Assembly: GCA_002435955.1 (NCBI GenBank)
Contig: DIWZ01000017.1
Location: forward strand, 1 to 57,927
Direction of reading: 5' to 3'
From: Pelobacter sp. UBA6093
GTDB lineage: Bacteria; Desulfobacterota; Desulfuromonadia; Desulfuromonadales; Syntrophotaleaceae
Length of the DNA: 57,927 nt
A program made the position numbers and the translations under genes. How positions within the stretch are numbered: the first letter of the stretch is position 1; each line of letters opens with the position of its first letter. Below, in pieces: positions 32,083 to 40,557 of the stretch. The notes below the pieces were generated by a model that was given only the letters and a program-made list of their open reading frames with translations, made no database searches and was not told the DNA's origin.

Positions 32083-33273
32083 ATGCAAGGTTTTTTGAGT
32101 GCGTTTATGAATCAGCTGGGTCAGTATTTACCCAATGTTCTTGGAGCCTTGGTCATTCTGGTGCTTGGCTGGCTATTGGCGATCGGAATCAAAAAATTTG
32201 TGGCCGCCGTTCTGTCAAGGCTCAGACTGGATGAGCGCTTGGCGGAAAAATCCCATGAACCACTGCAGTTGGAAAAACTGCTGACCGGTCTGGTGTATTA
32301 CCTTGTCCTGTTGTTCGTGCTGTTGTTGACCCTGGAGGCTCTGGGAGTGGTTGGTGTGCTGGCGCCGGTCATGAACATGGTTGACAGCTTTTTAGCCATC
32401 CTGCCTAACCTGGTTGCTGCCGCATTAATCGGAGTGGTGGGGTATGTGCTGGCCAAGATCCTGGCCAATGCGGTGCTGATAGGTGGTCAGGGCCTCAATG
32501 GCATGGCGCAGAAAGCGGGATTGAGCGATAAAATCAAATTGCCGCGCCTTGTCTCCCAGGTTGTTTTCCTGGTGATATTCATCCCCGTTCTCATCTCGGC
32601 CCTTGGCGTCCTGAATATTGATGCTATCTCTGTTCCTGCTACCCAGATGCTGAGTGACTTGCTGGCAGCAGTGCCCGATATCCTCGGGGCCGCCGTTATC
32701 CTTGCCGTGGCTTATGTTCTGGGGCGGTTCATCACCAATATATTGCGTGACCTGCTGCAGAATATGGGGACCGACTATTGGCCGGAAAGACTCGGGGTTG
32801 GACGTCTGCTGGGACCCGAAACGCAGTTTTCGCAGTTTGTTGCCAATGTGGCGTTTTTCTTCATTATGTTGGCAGCAAGTGTTTCGGCGGCGGAAAAACT
32901 CACGATTCTGCTGCTGGCAGATGCTCTCAACACGCTGTTGATTTTTGCAGCGCAGATTGTTCTGGGCCTGGTGATCTTGATTATCGGTAATTACATCGCG
33001 ACCTTTGCCTATAAAGCGCTGGCTAACTCACCAACCAAATCGGCACTGGCCACCGTGGCGCGCGTAGCCATTCTGTCATTGGTGCTGGCCATGGGCTTAA
33101 AAGCCATGGGTATTGCGGACGACATTGTCAACTTGGCTTTCGGCCTGGCCCTGGGTGGCGTAGCCGTAGCATTTGCCTTGTCGTTTGGTCTGGGCGGACG
33201 TGAAGCCGCGGGGCGACAAATGGAACATTGGCTTGCCAGATTGCGTGAAAAGGGTGGAAACAAGGAGGGCTGA
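32083..33273 (+). CDS. MscS-related conserved TM-helix-repeat protein
   Basis: 396 residues, almost all membrane. Repeated units each give a hydrophobic pair with the pattern LPN(V/L)xxAxxxxxxGxxLA (QYLPNVLGALVILVLGWLLAIGIKK; ILPNLVAAALIGVVGYVLAKIL; AVPDILGAAVILAVAYVLGRFI), the signature of the conserved-TM-helix family related to small mechanosensitive channels. The end, DDIVNLAFGLALGGVAVAFALSFGLGGREAA, resembles the MscS pore helix. Start ATG 32083 follows AAGGAGG. The channel role is a family inference. Confidence 0.87.
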   Translation: MQGFLSAFMNQLGQYLPNVLGALVILVLGWLLAIGIKKFVAAVLSRLRLDERLAEKSHEPLQLEKLLTGLVYYLVLLFVLLLTLEALGVVGVLAPVMNMVDSFLAILPNLVAAALIGVVGYVLAKILANAVLIGGQGLNGMAQKAGLSDKIKLPRLVSQVVFLVIFIPVLISALGVLNIDAISVPATQMLSDLLAAVPDILGAAVILAVAYVLGRFITNILRDLLQNMGTDYWPERLGVGRLLGPETQFSQFVANVAFFFIMLAASVSAAEKLTILLLADALNTLLIFAAQIVLGLVILIIGNYIATFAYKALANSPTKSALATVARVAILSLVLAMGLKAMGIADDIVNLAFGLALGGVAVAFALSFGLGGREAAGRQMEHWLARLREKGGNKEG

Positions 33274-33438
33274 TCCATCTGGGGGCAAGGGTGGTCTTCG
33301 GATACTTGCAAGCTATCTCACATTATCTCACTTCATTTTTCCGTCTGCCGCGGTTGTTACCGATCCGCTAGATGTTAGAATGTTGTGAAGTGGTACTTTG
33401 AATAAATCAAGACCCATACAATCGAAGGAGGAGACAGA

Positions 33439-33933
33439 ATGCCTGAGTTTGCAAACCCGTTTTCAGGGCTTTCGGCCGATCGCAAGGTAACTCACGAGGA
33501 ATTGATTCGCGCCATTCGTTATATGGTTGCCGCGGAATACGAGGCGGTGCAGCTTTACATGCAATTGGCGGAATCGACGGACAACGCGCTTGCCCAGGCA
33601 GTCCTGAAGGATATCGCAGATGAAGAGATCGTTCATGCCGGTGAATTCATGAGACTGCTAGTGGAGCTTGCTCCCGAAGAAGCAACATTTTATGCCGAAG
33701 GGCAGCAGGAGGTGCAGGAGATCATCGACCGTCTTGCGGGTCAGGGGCAATCTTCCGAGGTGTCTGCCGAGGTCAGCAATCCCGGGTCCGGTGCTGCTGA
33801 AAGTGGTGCGCCAGAGGGGGCCGGCAACCCAGAATCCGGGTCTTCTGCTTCCGACGTTGAGGAAAAGCGGGATGAGGAAGAACCAGCTCCAAAAACGCCA
33901 CCGCCGGGTGTTGGAAACATCTACGGCAAGTAA
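33439..33933 (+). CDS. Encapsulin-associated ferritin-like/rubrerythrin-type cargo protein
   Basis: 164 residues. Residues ~18-100 form a ferritin-like helix pair with di-iron ligand candidates E33, E35 (AAEYEAVQLY) and E62, E63, H66 (DEEIVH). A long disordered Gly/Ser/Glu/Pro linker (about 105-155) ends in PPPGVGNIYGK, placed where encapsulin cargo proteins carry their shell-targeting peptide. The shell gene starts 28 bp later. Expected to oxidise or store iron inside the nanocompartment. GGAGGAG precedes the ATG. Confidence 0.88.
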   Translation: MPEFANPFSGLSADRKVTHEELIRAIRYMVAAEYEAVQLYMQLAESTDNALAQAVLKDIADEEIVHAGEFMRLLVELAPEEATFYAEGQQEVQEIIDRLAGQGQSSEVSAEVSNPGSGAAESGAPEGAGNPESGSSASDVEEKRDEEEPAPKTPPPGVGNIYGK

Positions 33934-33961
33934 TCAAACCAATTTCATATAGGAGTGATTT

Positions 33962-34798
33962 ATGGATATCCTCGATAGAAAATCCTCTCCCTTGACGGAA
34001 GAAGAATGGCACCGGATCGACGAAGCGGTTATCGTCACGGCGCGTAACATGCTGGTAGGCCGCAAGATAATCGAAGTCCTGGGTCCGCTTGGGCCCGGCG
34101 TATATGCTTTGCCCTATTCGATTTTCAGCGGTCGTCAGCCCGCCGGCATGGACATGGTTGGCGACAGGGAGGATCTGATGGCAGCGGCAGAGCGTCGTGA
34201 GACGATTAATATCCCTATGCTTTTCAAAGACTTCAAAATCTTCTGGCGTGACGTCGAGGCTGACCGGCACCTGGGCATCCCGCTGGATGTCAGTGTCGCC
34301 GCGGTGGCCAGCGCCGATGTGGTTATGCAGGAAGACGAACTCCTGTTCAACGGTAACAAGGAGCTTGGCCACAAGGGATTGATGACCGCTGAAGGGCGGT
34401 TAAAGGTTAAAAAAAGCGAATGGAAGGAGGGCGGTAATCCCCTGGCCGATGCCGTCAAAGCCGTCAACGCCCTGACTTCGGCGGGGCATTATGGCCCCTA
34501 CGCCATGGCGGTCAGTCCCTTCCTGTATGGACAGATGATACGCGTTTACGGTAGCACCGGCATGCTTGAACTGGATCAGGTCACCGCCCTGCTGCGGGGT
34601 AAGGTATATCCGTGCAGCGCCATCCAGGAGAACAAGGCGGTTATCGTTGCCACGGGCATCCAAAACCTCAATCTGGCCATCGGGCAGGATCTTGTCACCA
34701 GTTACACCGCGTCGGAAAACATGAACCATATTTTCCGGGTGTTCGAAACCGTTGCGCTTCTTATTCGCAGGGCCGACGCCATCTGCACCATCGAGTAG
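33962..34798 (+). CDS. Encapsulin shell protein (family 1)
   Basis: 278 residues, HK97-fold nanocompartment shell protein. The start MDILDRKSSPLTEEEWHRIDEAVIVTARNMLVGRKIIEVLGPLGPG is typical of family 1 encapsulins (helix that binds cargo peptides, then the R-x-x-x-x-x-GPLG turn). PYAMAVSPFLYGQM and the end FRVFETVALLIRRADAICTIE are also diagnostic. AGGAG precedes the ATG. It forms an operon with the ferritin-like cargo just upstream. Confidence 0.95.
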   Translation: MDILDRKSSPLTEEEWHRIDEAVIVTARNMLVGRKIIEVLGPLGPGVYALPYSIFSGRQPAGMDMVGDREDLMAAAERRETINIPMLFKDFKIFWRDVEADRHLGIPLDVSVAAVASADVVMQEDELLFNGNKELGHKGLMTAEGRLKVKKSEWKEGGNPLADAVKAVNALTSAGHYGPYAMAVSPFLYGQMIRVYGSTGMLELDQVTALLRGKVYPCSAIQENKAVIVATGIQNLNLAIGQDLVTSYTASENMNHIFRVFETVALLIRRADAICTIE

Positions 34799-34909
34799 TC
34801 TCTCGCGTACAACGGCGCCGGGGGCAACTTTTCCCCGGTGCCGTTACCGCATCGCCGCGATCCTTGACCCCGGTCAGGCGATGCGGGGAATGCAGCCATG
34901 CCGATGAAA

Positions 34910-34944
34910 CAAAAAGCCCCACCCCCTATACAGGGGGTGGGGCT
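34910..34944 (-). terminator. Intrinsic terminator of tRNA-Pro
   Basis: AGCCCCACCCC with its complement (stem 34915-34944). The minus strand runs into TTTTTGTTT. It lies about 28 bp beyond the 3' end of the tRNA. Confidence 0.88.
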
Positions 34945-34971
34945 CAATTGGTTGCAGCAAAATGAAGATTA

Positions 34972-35048
34972 TGGTCGGGATGACTGGATTCGAACCAGCG
35001 GCCCCCTGCTCCCGAAGCAGGTGCGCTACCAGGCTGCGCTACATCCCG
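34972..35048 (-). tRNA. tRNA-Pro (anticodon CGG)
   Basis: Read on the minus strand: acceptor CGGGATG pairs with CATCCCG, D arm TAGCGCAGCCTGGTAGCGC, anticodon stem CCTGC/GCAGG with loop TTCGGGA (anticodon CGG, codon CCG), T arm with GGTTCGAATCC, and an encoded CCA end. 77 nt with the CCA. Confidence 0.97.
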
Positions 35049-35207
35049 ATCATGGGTTGAGATAAGTAGCACGCCTCGGGCCAAAATGCAACCATATTTT
35101 CTTCATAAAGATCACTGTGGGTCGTGACCTTTGTGAAGTTTTTCCTGCAGGTGGCAGAGGCAATAAGCAAAAATTCAAAAGGGGGCAAACTAAAAACAAG
35201 CAAGTCG

Positions 35208-35225
35208 ATAACATTTATCTAACAT
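35208..35225 (+). promoter_or_regulatory. Putative Pho box upstream of the O/P porin
   Basis: ATAACAT-TTAT-CTAACAT: two 7-bp direct repeats with a 4-bp spacer, 91 bp before the porin ATG. It matches the boxes at 36714 and 39336 and has the same layout as the enterobacterial Pho box. Confidence 0.7.
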
Positions 35226-35315
35226 TGCGGCAGTATTTCATGCACATCGCATGGTGACGGATTGTCTGTCATCAGAATTTTAATTTTGTTAAAAGATGGA
35301 GAAAGGAACCAGGGG

Positions 35316-36560
35316 ATGAAGAACATTTTTTGCACAGCCGTTGCTGCATTGGCTATGTTCGGCCTTAGCGGTACCGTGCAAGCCAAAACCTTGGAGGATA
35401 TCCTCCGCGACAAAGGGGTTATCACCGAGGAGGATTACAAGGAAGCCGTCAAGAGCAACGACGTGGCTTCCTATGTGCCGGGCAAGGGTATTACCGTTCA
35501 GACCAGAGACGGCAACTATGTTGCCCATGTCGGCGGTCGGTTGCAGGGCCGTTACACGTTTGAGGACTTTGATGACGACAGCGAGGATAGCAGCAACTTC
35601 AGCATCCGCCGCATGAAGTTCTGGCTGAGCGGCAATGTCTTTTCCAAGGATCTTACCTATAAATGGCAGATGAATTTCGGCGGTGGCGACACCGTCCTTG
35701 AAGATGCCTGGGCCGCCTACCAGTTCGCCAAGCCCTTCAAGCTGACCGTCGGCCAGATGAAACCAGCCCAGTCCCGTCAGGAACTGACCTCTTCGGGCAA
35801 GCAGTTGTTCATCGACCGCTCCCTCGCCAACGACACTTTCAATCTTGGTTATGATCTGGGTGTGCAGGCTTCCGGCAGCTTCGCCGACCATCTGGTGGAG
35901 TACATGATCGGCGGGTTCAACGGTAACGGCGGCAATGAAAGCAATGTCGAAGACGAGCACATGTTCGCCGCCCGCATCGACGTCAACCCTTTCGGCCAGT
36001 ACAAAATGGATGAAGTGTCCTTCGGCGATGACAAGCTGTTGCTGAATATCGGCGGCTCCTTCGCCACCGCCACCTTCATCCCCGGAGACGCCGGTAACGT
36101 CGACAGGGGCAATGAGATTTACGACAAAGCTCTCGACCTGGACGGCAACACTCCGGATTCGGGTTCGTTTATCGCCGCCTTCGGTGACGAACTCGACTGG
36201 GATCTGTATACCGCCAACGTGCACGCCCGTTGGAAAGGAGCCACCTTCGGTGCCGAATACTTCCGACTGAACGCCGAGCCCGATACTGGCGACGATTTCG
36301 ACGCCGATGGGTACTATGTGCAGGCAGGTTACATGGTGATGCCGAAAACTCTTGAGCTGGCGGCCCGCTATTCGGCCATCGAGTCCACCGACGACAATGC
36401 TCCCGAGCTATTCGACAAGCAGGAATACCAGGCCGGCATCAACTACTACTTCGCGAAGCACAACGCCAAGCTGCAGGCCGATTACACCCATGTCAAGGAT
36501 GATCTCGAAGACGACGCCGACGACAATATCTTCCGGCTGCAGGCCCAAGTCATTTTCTGA
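35316..36560 (+). CDS. oprO: Phosphate-selective porin O/P family protein
   Basis: 414-residue outer-membrane beta-barrel. Signal peptide MKNIFCTAVAALAMFGLSGTVQA, then a short helical part (LEDILRDKGVITEEDYKEAVK) followed by barrel strands. GGRLQGRYTFEDFDDD, FSIRRMKFWLSGNVF, YKWQMNFGGGDTVLEDAWAAYQF, LTVGQMKPAQSRQELTSSG fit the OprO/OprP family. It ends with the aromatic FRLQAQVIF expected of an outer-membrane protein. It sits immediately before phoB with a Pho box upstream, so phosphate uptake under starvation is likely. The symbol marks the family only. Confidence 0.88.
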   Translation: MKNIFCTAVAALAMFGLSGTVQAKTLEDILRDKGVITEEDYKEAVKSNDVASYVPGKGITVQTRDGNYVAHVGGRLQGRYTFEDFDDDSEDSSNFSIRRMKFWLSGNVFSKDLTYKWQMNFGGGDTVLEDAWAAYQFAKPFKLTVGQMKPAQSRQELTSSGKQLFIDRSLANDTFNLGYDLGVQASGSFADHLVEYMIGGFNGNGGNESNVEDEHMFAARIDVNPFGQYKMDEVSFGDDKLLLNIGGSFATATFIPGDAGNVDRGNEIYDKALDLDGNTPDSGSFIAAFGDELDWDLYTANVHARWKGATFGAEYFRLNAEPDTGDDFDADGYYVQAGYMVMPKTLELAARYSAIESTDDNAPELFDKQEYQAGINYYFAKHNAKLQADYTHVKDDLEDDADDNIFRLQAQVIF

Positions 36561-36645
36561 TCATTCTTGAAAGAATTCAGTTTTCTGTTCCCTTCAGCCC
36601 GGTTCTCCTCTCACCCATCCGAACCGGGCGGTTTTCCCGCCGTTG

Positions 36646-36674
36646 GCCGTCCGCATTGCGGGCGGCTTTTTTTC
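36646..36674 (+). terminator. Intrinsic terminator after the porin
   Basis: GCCGTCCGC and GCGGGCGGC pair (one T-G wobble) around ATT, followed by TTTTTTTC. It separates the porin from phoB. Confidence 0.9.
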
Positions 36675-36713
36675 TTGGGTATATCCTTGGCATGGGGAAC
36701 TCTTGCAGTTAAT

Positions 36714-36731
36714 CTAATACGAGCCTAACAA
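36714..36731 (+). promoter_or_regulatory. Putative Pho box upstream of phoB
   Basis: CTAATAC-GAGC-CTAACAA, 7-4-7 layout, 58 bp before the phoB ATG. Suggests autoregulation of phoBR. Confidence 0.72.
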
Positions 36732-36788
36732 TTATGAGTTAGTGAGGGAGGCCGGATTTTAAATTCAGGAGAGGAGTCAGGCTGTCTC

Positions 36789-37481
36789 ATGGCGAAAAAA
36801 CATATACTGGTGGTTGAGGACGAAGAGGATATTCTTGCCCTGTTGCATTACAACCTGGTGCGGGAGGGGTTTCGGGTATCCCTTGCCGGCACCGGTGAGG
36901 AGGGCCTTGAGGCGGTGGCGGAAGATCATCCCGATCTGGTGGTTCTCGATCTGATGTTGCCCGGCATGGATGGGTTGCAAGTGTGCCGCACCCTTAAGGA
37001 AAATGCCGATACCCGCAATATTGCCGTGGTGATGGTCACCGCCAAGGGGGAAGAGTCGGATGTGGTGGCTGGTCTGGAACTGGGCGCGGATGATTATGTC
37101 ACCAAGCCTTTCAGTCCCAAGATTCTCATCGCACGGATAAGATCGGTGCTGCGCCGCAGGGAAAGCGCCGAAGAGCCTGCTGCCGAGCAGGATGTTGTCC
37201 ATATCGACGATCTGGTAATCCACCCGGGCCGCAATCAGGTTACAGTAAAGGGGGTGCCAGTCGACCTGACGTATACCGAATTTCGGGTGTTGCATCTTCT
37301 GGCCAGTCGGCCTGGTTGGGTTTTTACCCGCTACCAGATTGTCAACGCGGTGCGTGGCGATGATTATTCGGTTACCGATCGTGCGGTCGATGTCCAGATC
37401 GTCGGGTTACGTAAAAAATTGGGAACCTTCGGCCAATATATCGAGACGGTGCGGGGCGTCGGCTACCGCTTCAAGGACTGA
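36789..37481 (+). CDS. phoB: Phosphate regulon response regulator PhoB
   Basis: 230-residue OmpR/PhoB-type activator. Receiver domain 1-120: acidic pocket E10-D11-E12, phosphoacceptor D54 (VVLDLMLPGMDG), K106 (YVTKPFSPK). Winged helix 130-230 with LTYTEFRVLHLLASRPGWVFTRYQIV and the recognition helix DRAVDVQIVGLRKKLG. Two bases separate it from phoR. Confidence 0.93.
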   Translation: MAKKHILVVEDEEDILALLHYNLVREGFRVSLAGTGEEGLEAVAEDHPDLVVLDLMLPGMDGLQVCRTLKENADTRNIAVVMVTAKGEESDVVAGLELGADDYVTKPFSPKILIARIRSVLRRRESAEEPAAEQDVVHIDDLVIHPGRNQVTVKGVPVDLTYTEFRVLHLLASRPGWVFTRYQIVNAVRGDDYSVTDRAVDVQIVGLRKKLGTFGQYIETVRGVGYRFKD

Positions 37482-37483
37482 CC

Positions 37484-39259
37484 ATGCGTGGAAAACCGAT
37501 TTTCTGGCAGATTTATCCATCCTATGTACTCATCATTCTGTTGACCCTGATCGCGACCACCTGGCTTTTCTCGCGGGAATTGCGGGGGTTTTACCAGGGG
37601 CAGGTTAAATCGGATCTCGCGGCGCGAGGACATCTGTTCGAAGAGCAGGTTCATGGGCTGTTGACCTCTGGCGATCGTGTCGCCGTTGATGCGCTCTGCA
37701 AGGACCTGGGGCTGCGAACCTCCACCCGTTTCACCGTAGTGCTGGCTTCCGGCGAGGTGATTGGCGATACCCTGGAGGATCCCGATCGCATGGAAAATCA
37801 TGCAGGCCGACGGGAGGTGGCCCTGGCGCTGAAAGGTCAGATAGCAGAGTCGGTTCGCTATAGTCGCACCGTACAGGAAAACATGATGTATGTGGCCATT
37901 CCGGTTCATGCACAGGAACAGGTCGTCGGTGTGGTGCGGGCCGCTCGCGCCGTGAAGGAGATTCGTTGGGAGTTGACCGGCGTCTATCGCAGCGTGGTTT
38001 TCAGTGGACTGCTTGTGGCCCTGGCTGCCGGCCTGGTCGGACTATATTTGTCACGCCGCATGAGTCGCCCGCTGGAACTTATGAAGCGCGGGGTTGAACA
38101 ATTTGCCCAGGGGCGATTCGAGCAGAAGCTATCCGCCGCCGGATCCCGGGAAATCCGCGCCCTGGCCGGCGCCATGAATGTCATGGCCGGCCAGCTTGAC
38201 GAACGCATCCGCACCGTAATCCGCCAGCGCAGCGAGCAACAGGCGGTTTTGACCAGCATGGTGGAAGGGGTTCTGGCTCTCGATAACGACGAGCGTATTA
38301 TCCATCTCAATCGGGCCGCTGCCGACCTTTTTCACGTAACGCCGGAAGCGGTGGAAGGGCGGCGCATACAGGAGGTGTTGCGCAAGGCCGATCTACAGCG
38401 ATTTGTGGAGCGCGCCTTGTCCAGCCGGTCGCCTGTGGAAGGCGAGATCGTGTTGCCCGGTGCCGAAGGCGACCGTTTTCTACAGGCCCACGGAACCGTG
38501 CTTCAGGGTGGCGAAGGCAAGGGGATCGGGGTGCTGATCGTCTTGAACGACGTGACACGGCTGCACCGTCTTGAAAATATCCGGCGCGATTTTGTCGCCA
38601 ACGTTTCCCATGAATTGAAGACCCCCATTACCGGTATCAAAGGGTCGGTGGAAACCCTGATCGATGGTGCGATTGAGCGTCCTGAAGATGCGGCGCGTTT
38701 TCTCGGAATCATTGCCAAGCAGGCGGAGCGACTTAATGCCATCATTGACGATCTGCTCGATCTGTCCCGCATTGAGCAGGGCGAAACAGAAAAGGCCATT
38801 GAGCTGATACCGTCTTCGATCAGGTCGGTACTGCAGGCGGCCATGCATGCCTGCGAAATCAAAGCCCGGGAAAAATCCATTGAACTTGTGCTGTCATGCG
38901 AGCCCGATATTATCGCTGAAATCAATCCACCTTTGCTTGAACAGGCGGTTATCAATCTGGTGGATAACGCCATAAAGTACAGCGAAGCCGGCAGTACCGT
39001 CCGGATCGAGGGGCGCAGCGATGGGCGGCAGACCCAGATTCAGGTGCGGGACCAGGGGTGCGGCATCGATCGAGAGCATCTGCCTCGCCTGTTCGAGCGT
39101 TTTTACCGGGTCGACAAGGCCCGCAGTCGGCGTGCCGGCGGCACCGGCCTGGGTCTGTCTATTGTCAAGCATATCGTCAAGGCCCACCACGGTCGCGTGA
39201 CCGTCGACAGTGTTCCGGGGCAGGGCAGTACCTTCCGGATTATTTTGTCTGGCGAATGA
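37484..39259 (+). CDS. phoR: Phosphate regulon sensor kinase PhoR
   Basis: 591-residue membrane histidine kinase. Two membrane segments (about 10-30 and 168-188) flank an extracytoplasmic domain of about 135 residues. Then HAMP (189-240), PAS (250-360), H-box FVANVSHELKT with H376, N-box NLVDNAIKY, G1 DQGCGI and G2 GGTGLGLSIV. The extracytoplasmic domain is larger than in E. coli PhoR, which has hardly any, and resembles the longer sensors of Firmicutes and deltaproteobacteria. Cotranscribed with phoB. Confidence 0.92.
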   Translation: MRGKPIFWQIYPSYVLIILLTLIATTWLFSRELRGFYQGQVKSDLAARGHLFEEQVHGLLTSGDRVAVDALCKDLGLRTSTRFTVVLASGEVIGDTLEDPDRMENHAGRREVALALKGQIAESVRYSRTVQENMMYVAIPVHAQEQVVGVVRAARAVKEIRWELTGVYRSVVFSGLLVALAAGLVGLYLSRRMSRPLELMKRGVEQFAQGRFEQKLSAAGSREIRALAGAMNVMAGQLDERIRTVIRQRSEQQAVLTSMVEGVLALDNDERIIHLNRAAADLFHVTPEAVEGRRIQEVLRKADLQRFVERALSSRSPVEGEIVLPGAEGDRFLQAHGTVLQGGEGKGIGVLIVLNDVTRLHRLENIRRDFVANVSHELKTPITGIKGSVETLIDGAIERPEDAARFLGIIAKQAERLNAIIDDLLDLSRIEQGETEKAIELIPSSIRSVLQAAMHACEIKAREKSIELVLSCEPDIIAEINPPLLEQAVINLVDNAIKYSEAGSTVRIEGRSDGRQTQIQVRDQGCGIDREHLPRLFERFYRVDKARSRRAGGTGLGLSIVKHIVKAHHGRVTVDSVPGQGSTFRIILSGE

Positions 39260-39335
39260 GGCTGCCGTTGTGCGAAGTTTTCCCTCCCTTCCGTGGTAAA
39301 ATTGACAGCGTGGTTTGCAAACTATTCATACAGGT

Positions 39336-39353
39336 CTAATATGACGCTAACAC
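39336..39353 (+). promoter_or_regulatory. Putative Pho box upstream of pstS
   Basis: CTAATAT-GACG-CTAACAC, 7-4-7 layout, 93 bp before the pstS ATG. Nearly identical to the phoB box, which supports a shared regulator. Confidence 0.75.
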
Positions 39354-39445
39354 TTCATCGCCACAATAGTCTCCGTTCCAGAGGTAATGATCGTTTCCCT
39401 TGCATGAAGAAAGAGAAACCTAATTTTCCACAAAGGAGAGCAGGA

Positions 39446-40447
39446 ATGAGCATCGAGGTAATGAAGGGCTGGAAAAAAGCCGTGCGTGTGGTATTGGCGG
39501 CGGTGGTTGCAATGCCGTTGGTGGCGGCTACCGGGTATGCCGATACCATCAAGGTGGATCCCAAGCTTGGCAGCTATAAAAAGGTGCAAGGCGTGTCGGG
39601 GAATCTGAACTCCATCGGTTCCGATACCCTCAACAACCTCATGGCTCTGTGGTCCGAAGGGTTTCGCAAAGCCTACCCCAATGTCAATATTCAAGTTGAA
39701 GGCAAAGGTTCGAGCACCGCACCCCCGGCCCTGATTGAAGGAACCGCGCAGATCGGTCCCATGTCCCGGCCCATGAAGCGTCAGGAAATCGAAGCCTTCG
39801 AGAAAAAACATGGCTTCAAGCCAACCGCGATCGGCGTCGCCCTCGATTCCCTGGCTGTTTTCGTCAACAAGGACAACCCCATCAAAAGTCTGTCCTTGCC
39901 TGAAGTCGATGCCATTTTTTCCCAGACCCGCAAAGGCGGCCATCCTGAGAATATCGCGACCTGGGGTCAGGTTGACCTGAAAGGCAACTGGGCGCAGCAG
40001 CCCATGAGCATCTACGGACGCAACAGCGCTTCGGGAACTTACGGTTTCTTCAAGGAGAATGCCCTGTTCAAAGGCGATTACAAGAATACCGTGAAGGAGC
40101 AGCCAGGGTCGGCATCGGTGGTCCTGTCCGTTACCGAAGATAAAAACGGCATCGGTTATTCCGGCATCGGCTACAAGACGTCCGGGGTCAAGGCCATTGC
40201 TCTGGCAGAGAAAACTGGCGGGACCCCCTATGCCGCCAATTACGAAAACGTCCTGGCCGGCAAATATCCCCTGGGTCGCATGCTCTACATTTATGTAGCC
40301 AAAGCACCCAACAAGCCGCTGCCCAAGAATCTCGAAGAATTTGTGAAGTACGTTCTTTCCAAGGAAGGGCAGGAAATCGTGGTCAAGGACGGCTATCTGC
40401 CGCTGCCTGCCGACGTTGCGGCCAAGCAGGCCAAAGCCCTTAAATAA
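39446..40447 (+). CDS. pstS: Phosphate ABC transporter substrate-binding protein PstS
   Basis: 333 residues with a signal peptide (WKKAVRVVLAAVVAMPLVAATGYA). The phosphate-binding pattern is visible: LNSIGSDTLNNLMALWSEGF, EGKGSSTAPPALIEGTAQIGPMSR, and SIYGRNSASGTYGFFKE. Start chosen at ATG 39446, which has AAAGGAGAG upstream; the open frame runs on to 39293 but has no signal peptide at that end and crosses the Pho box. First gene of the pst operon. Confidence 0.95.
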   Translation: MSIEVMKGWKKAVRVVLAAVVAMPLVAATGYADTIKVDPKLGSYKKVQGVSGNLNSIGSDTLNNLMALWSEGFRKAYPNVNIQVEGKGSSTAPPALIEGTAQIGPMSRPMKRQEIEAFEKKHGFKPTAIGVALDSLAVFVNKDNPIKSLSLPEVDAIFSQTRKGGHPENIATWGQVDLKGNWAQQPMSIYGRNSASGTYGFFKENALFKGDYKNTVKEQPGSASVVLSVTEDKNGIGYSGIGYKTSGVKAIALAEKTGGTPYAANYENVLAGKYPLGRMLYIYVAKAPNKPLPKNLEEFVKYVLSKEGQEIVVKDGYLPLPADVAAKQAKALK

Positions 40448-40497
40448 TCCGCCGCATCTTGTCGGCCTTTCCGACGGTTGCGAATTGCCTCTGAAAA

Positions 40498-40524
40498 GCC
40501 TGCCGGTCCCAGGGACCGGCAGGC
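40498..40524 (+). promoter_or_regulatory. Intercistronic hairpin between pstS and pstC
   Basis: A 13-bp perfect inverted repeat (GCCTGCCGGTCCC, one base A, then its complement) without a following T-run. Its place after the gene for an abundant binding protein and before the permeases suggests RNA stabilisation of pstS or partial termination, giving more PstS than permease. Confidence 0.6.
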
Positions 40525-40557
40525 GCTGTTGCGTTCTGAATAGATTGCTTTGGTAAG

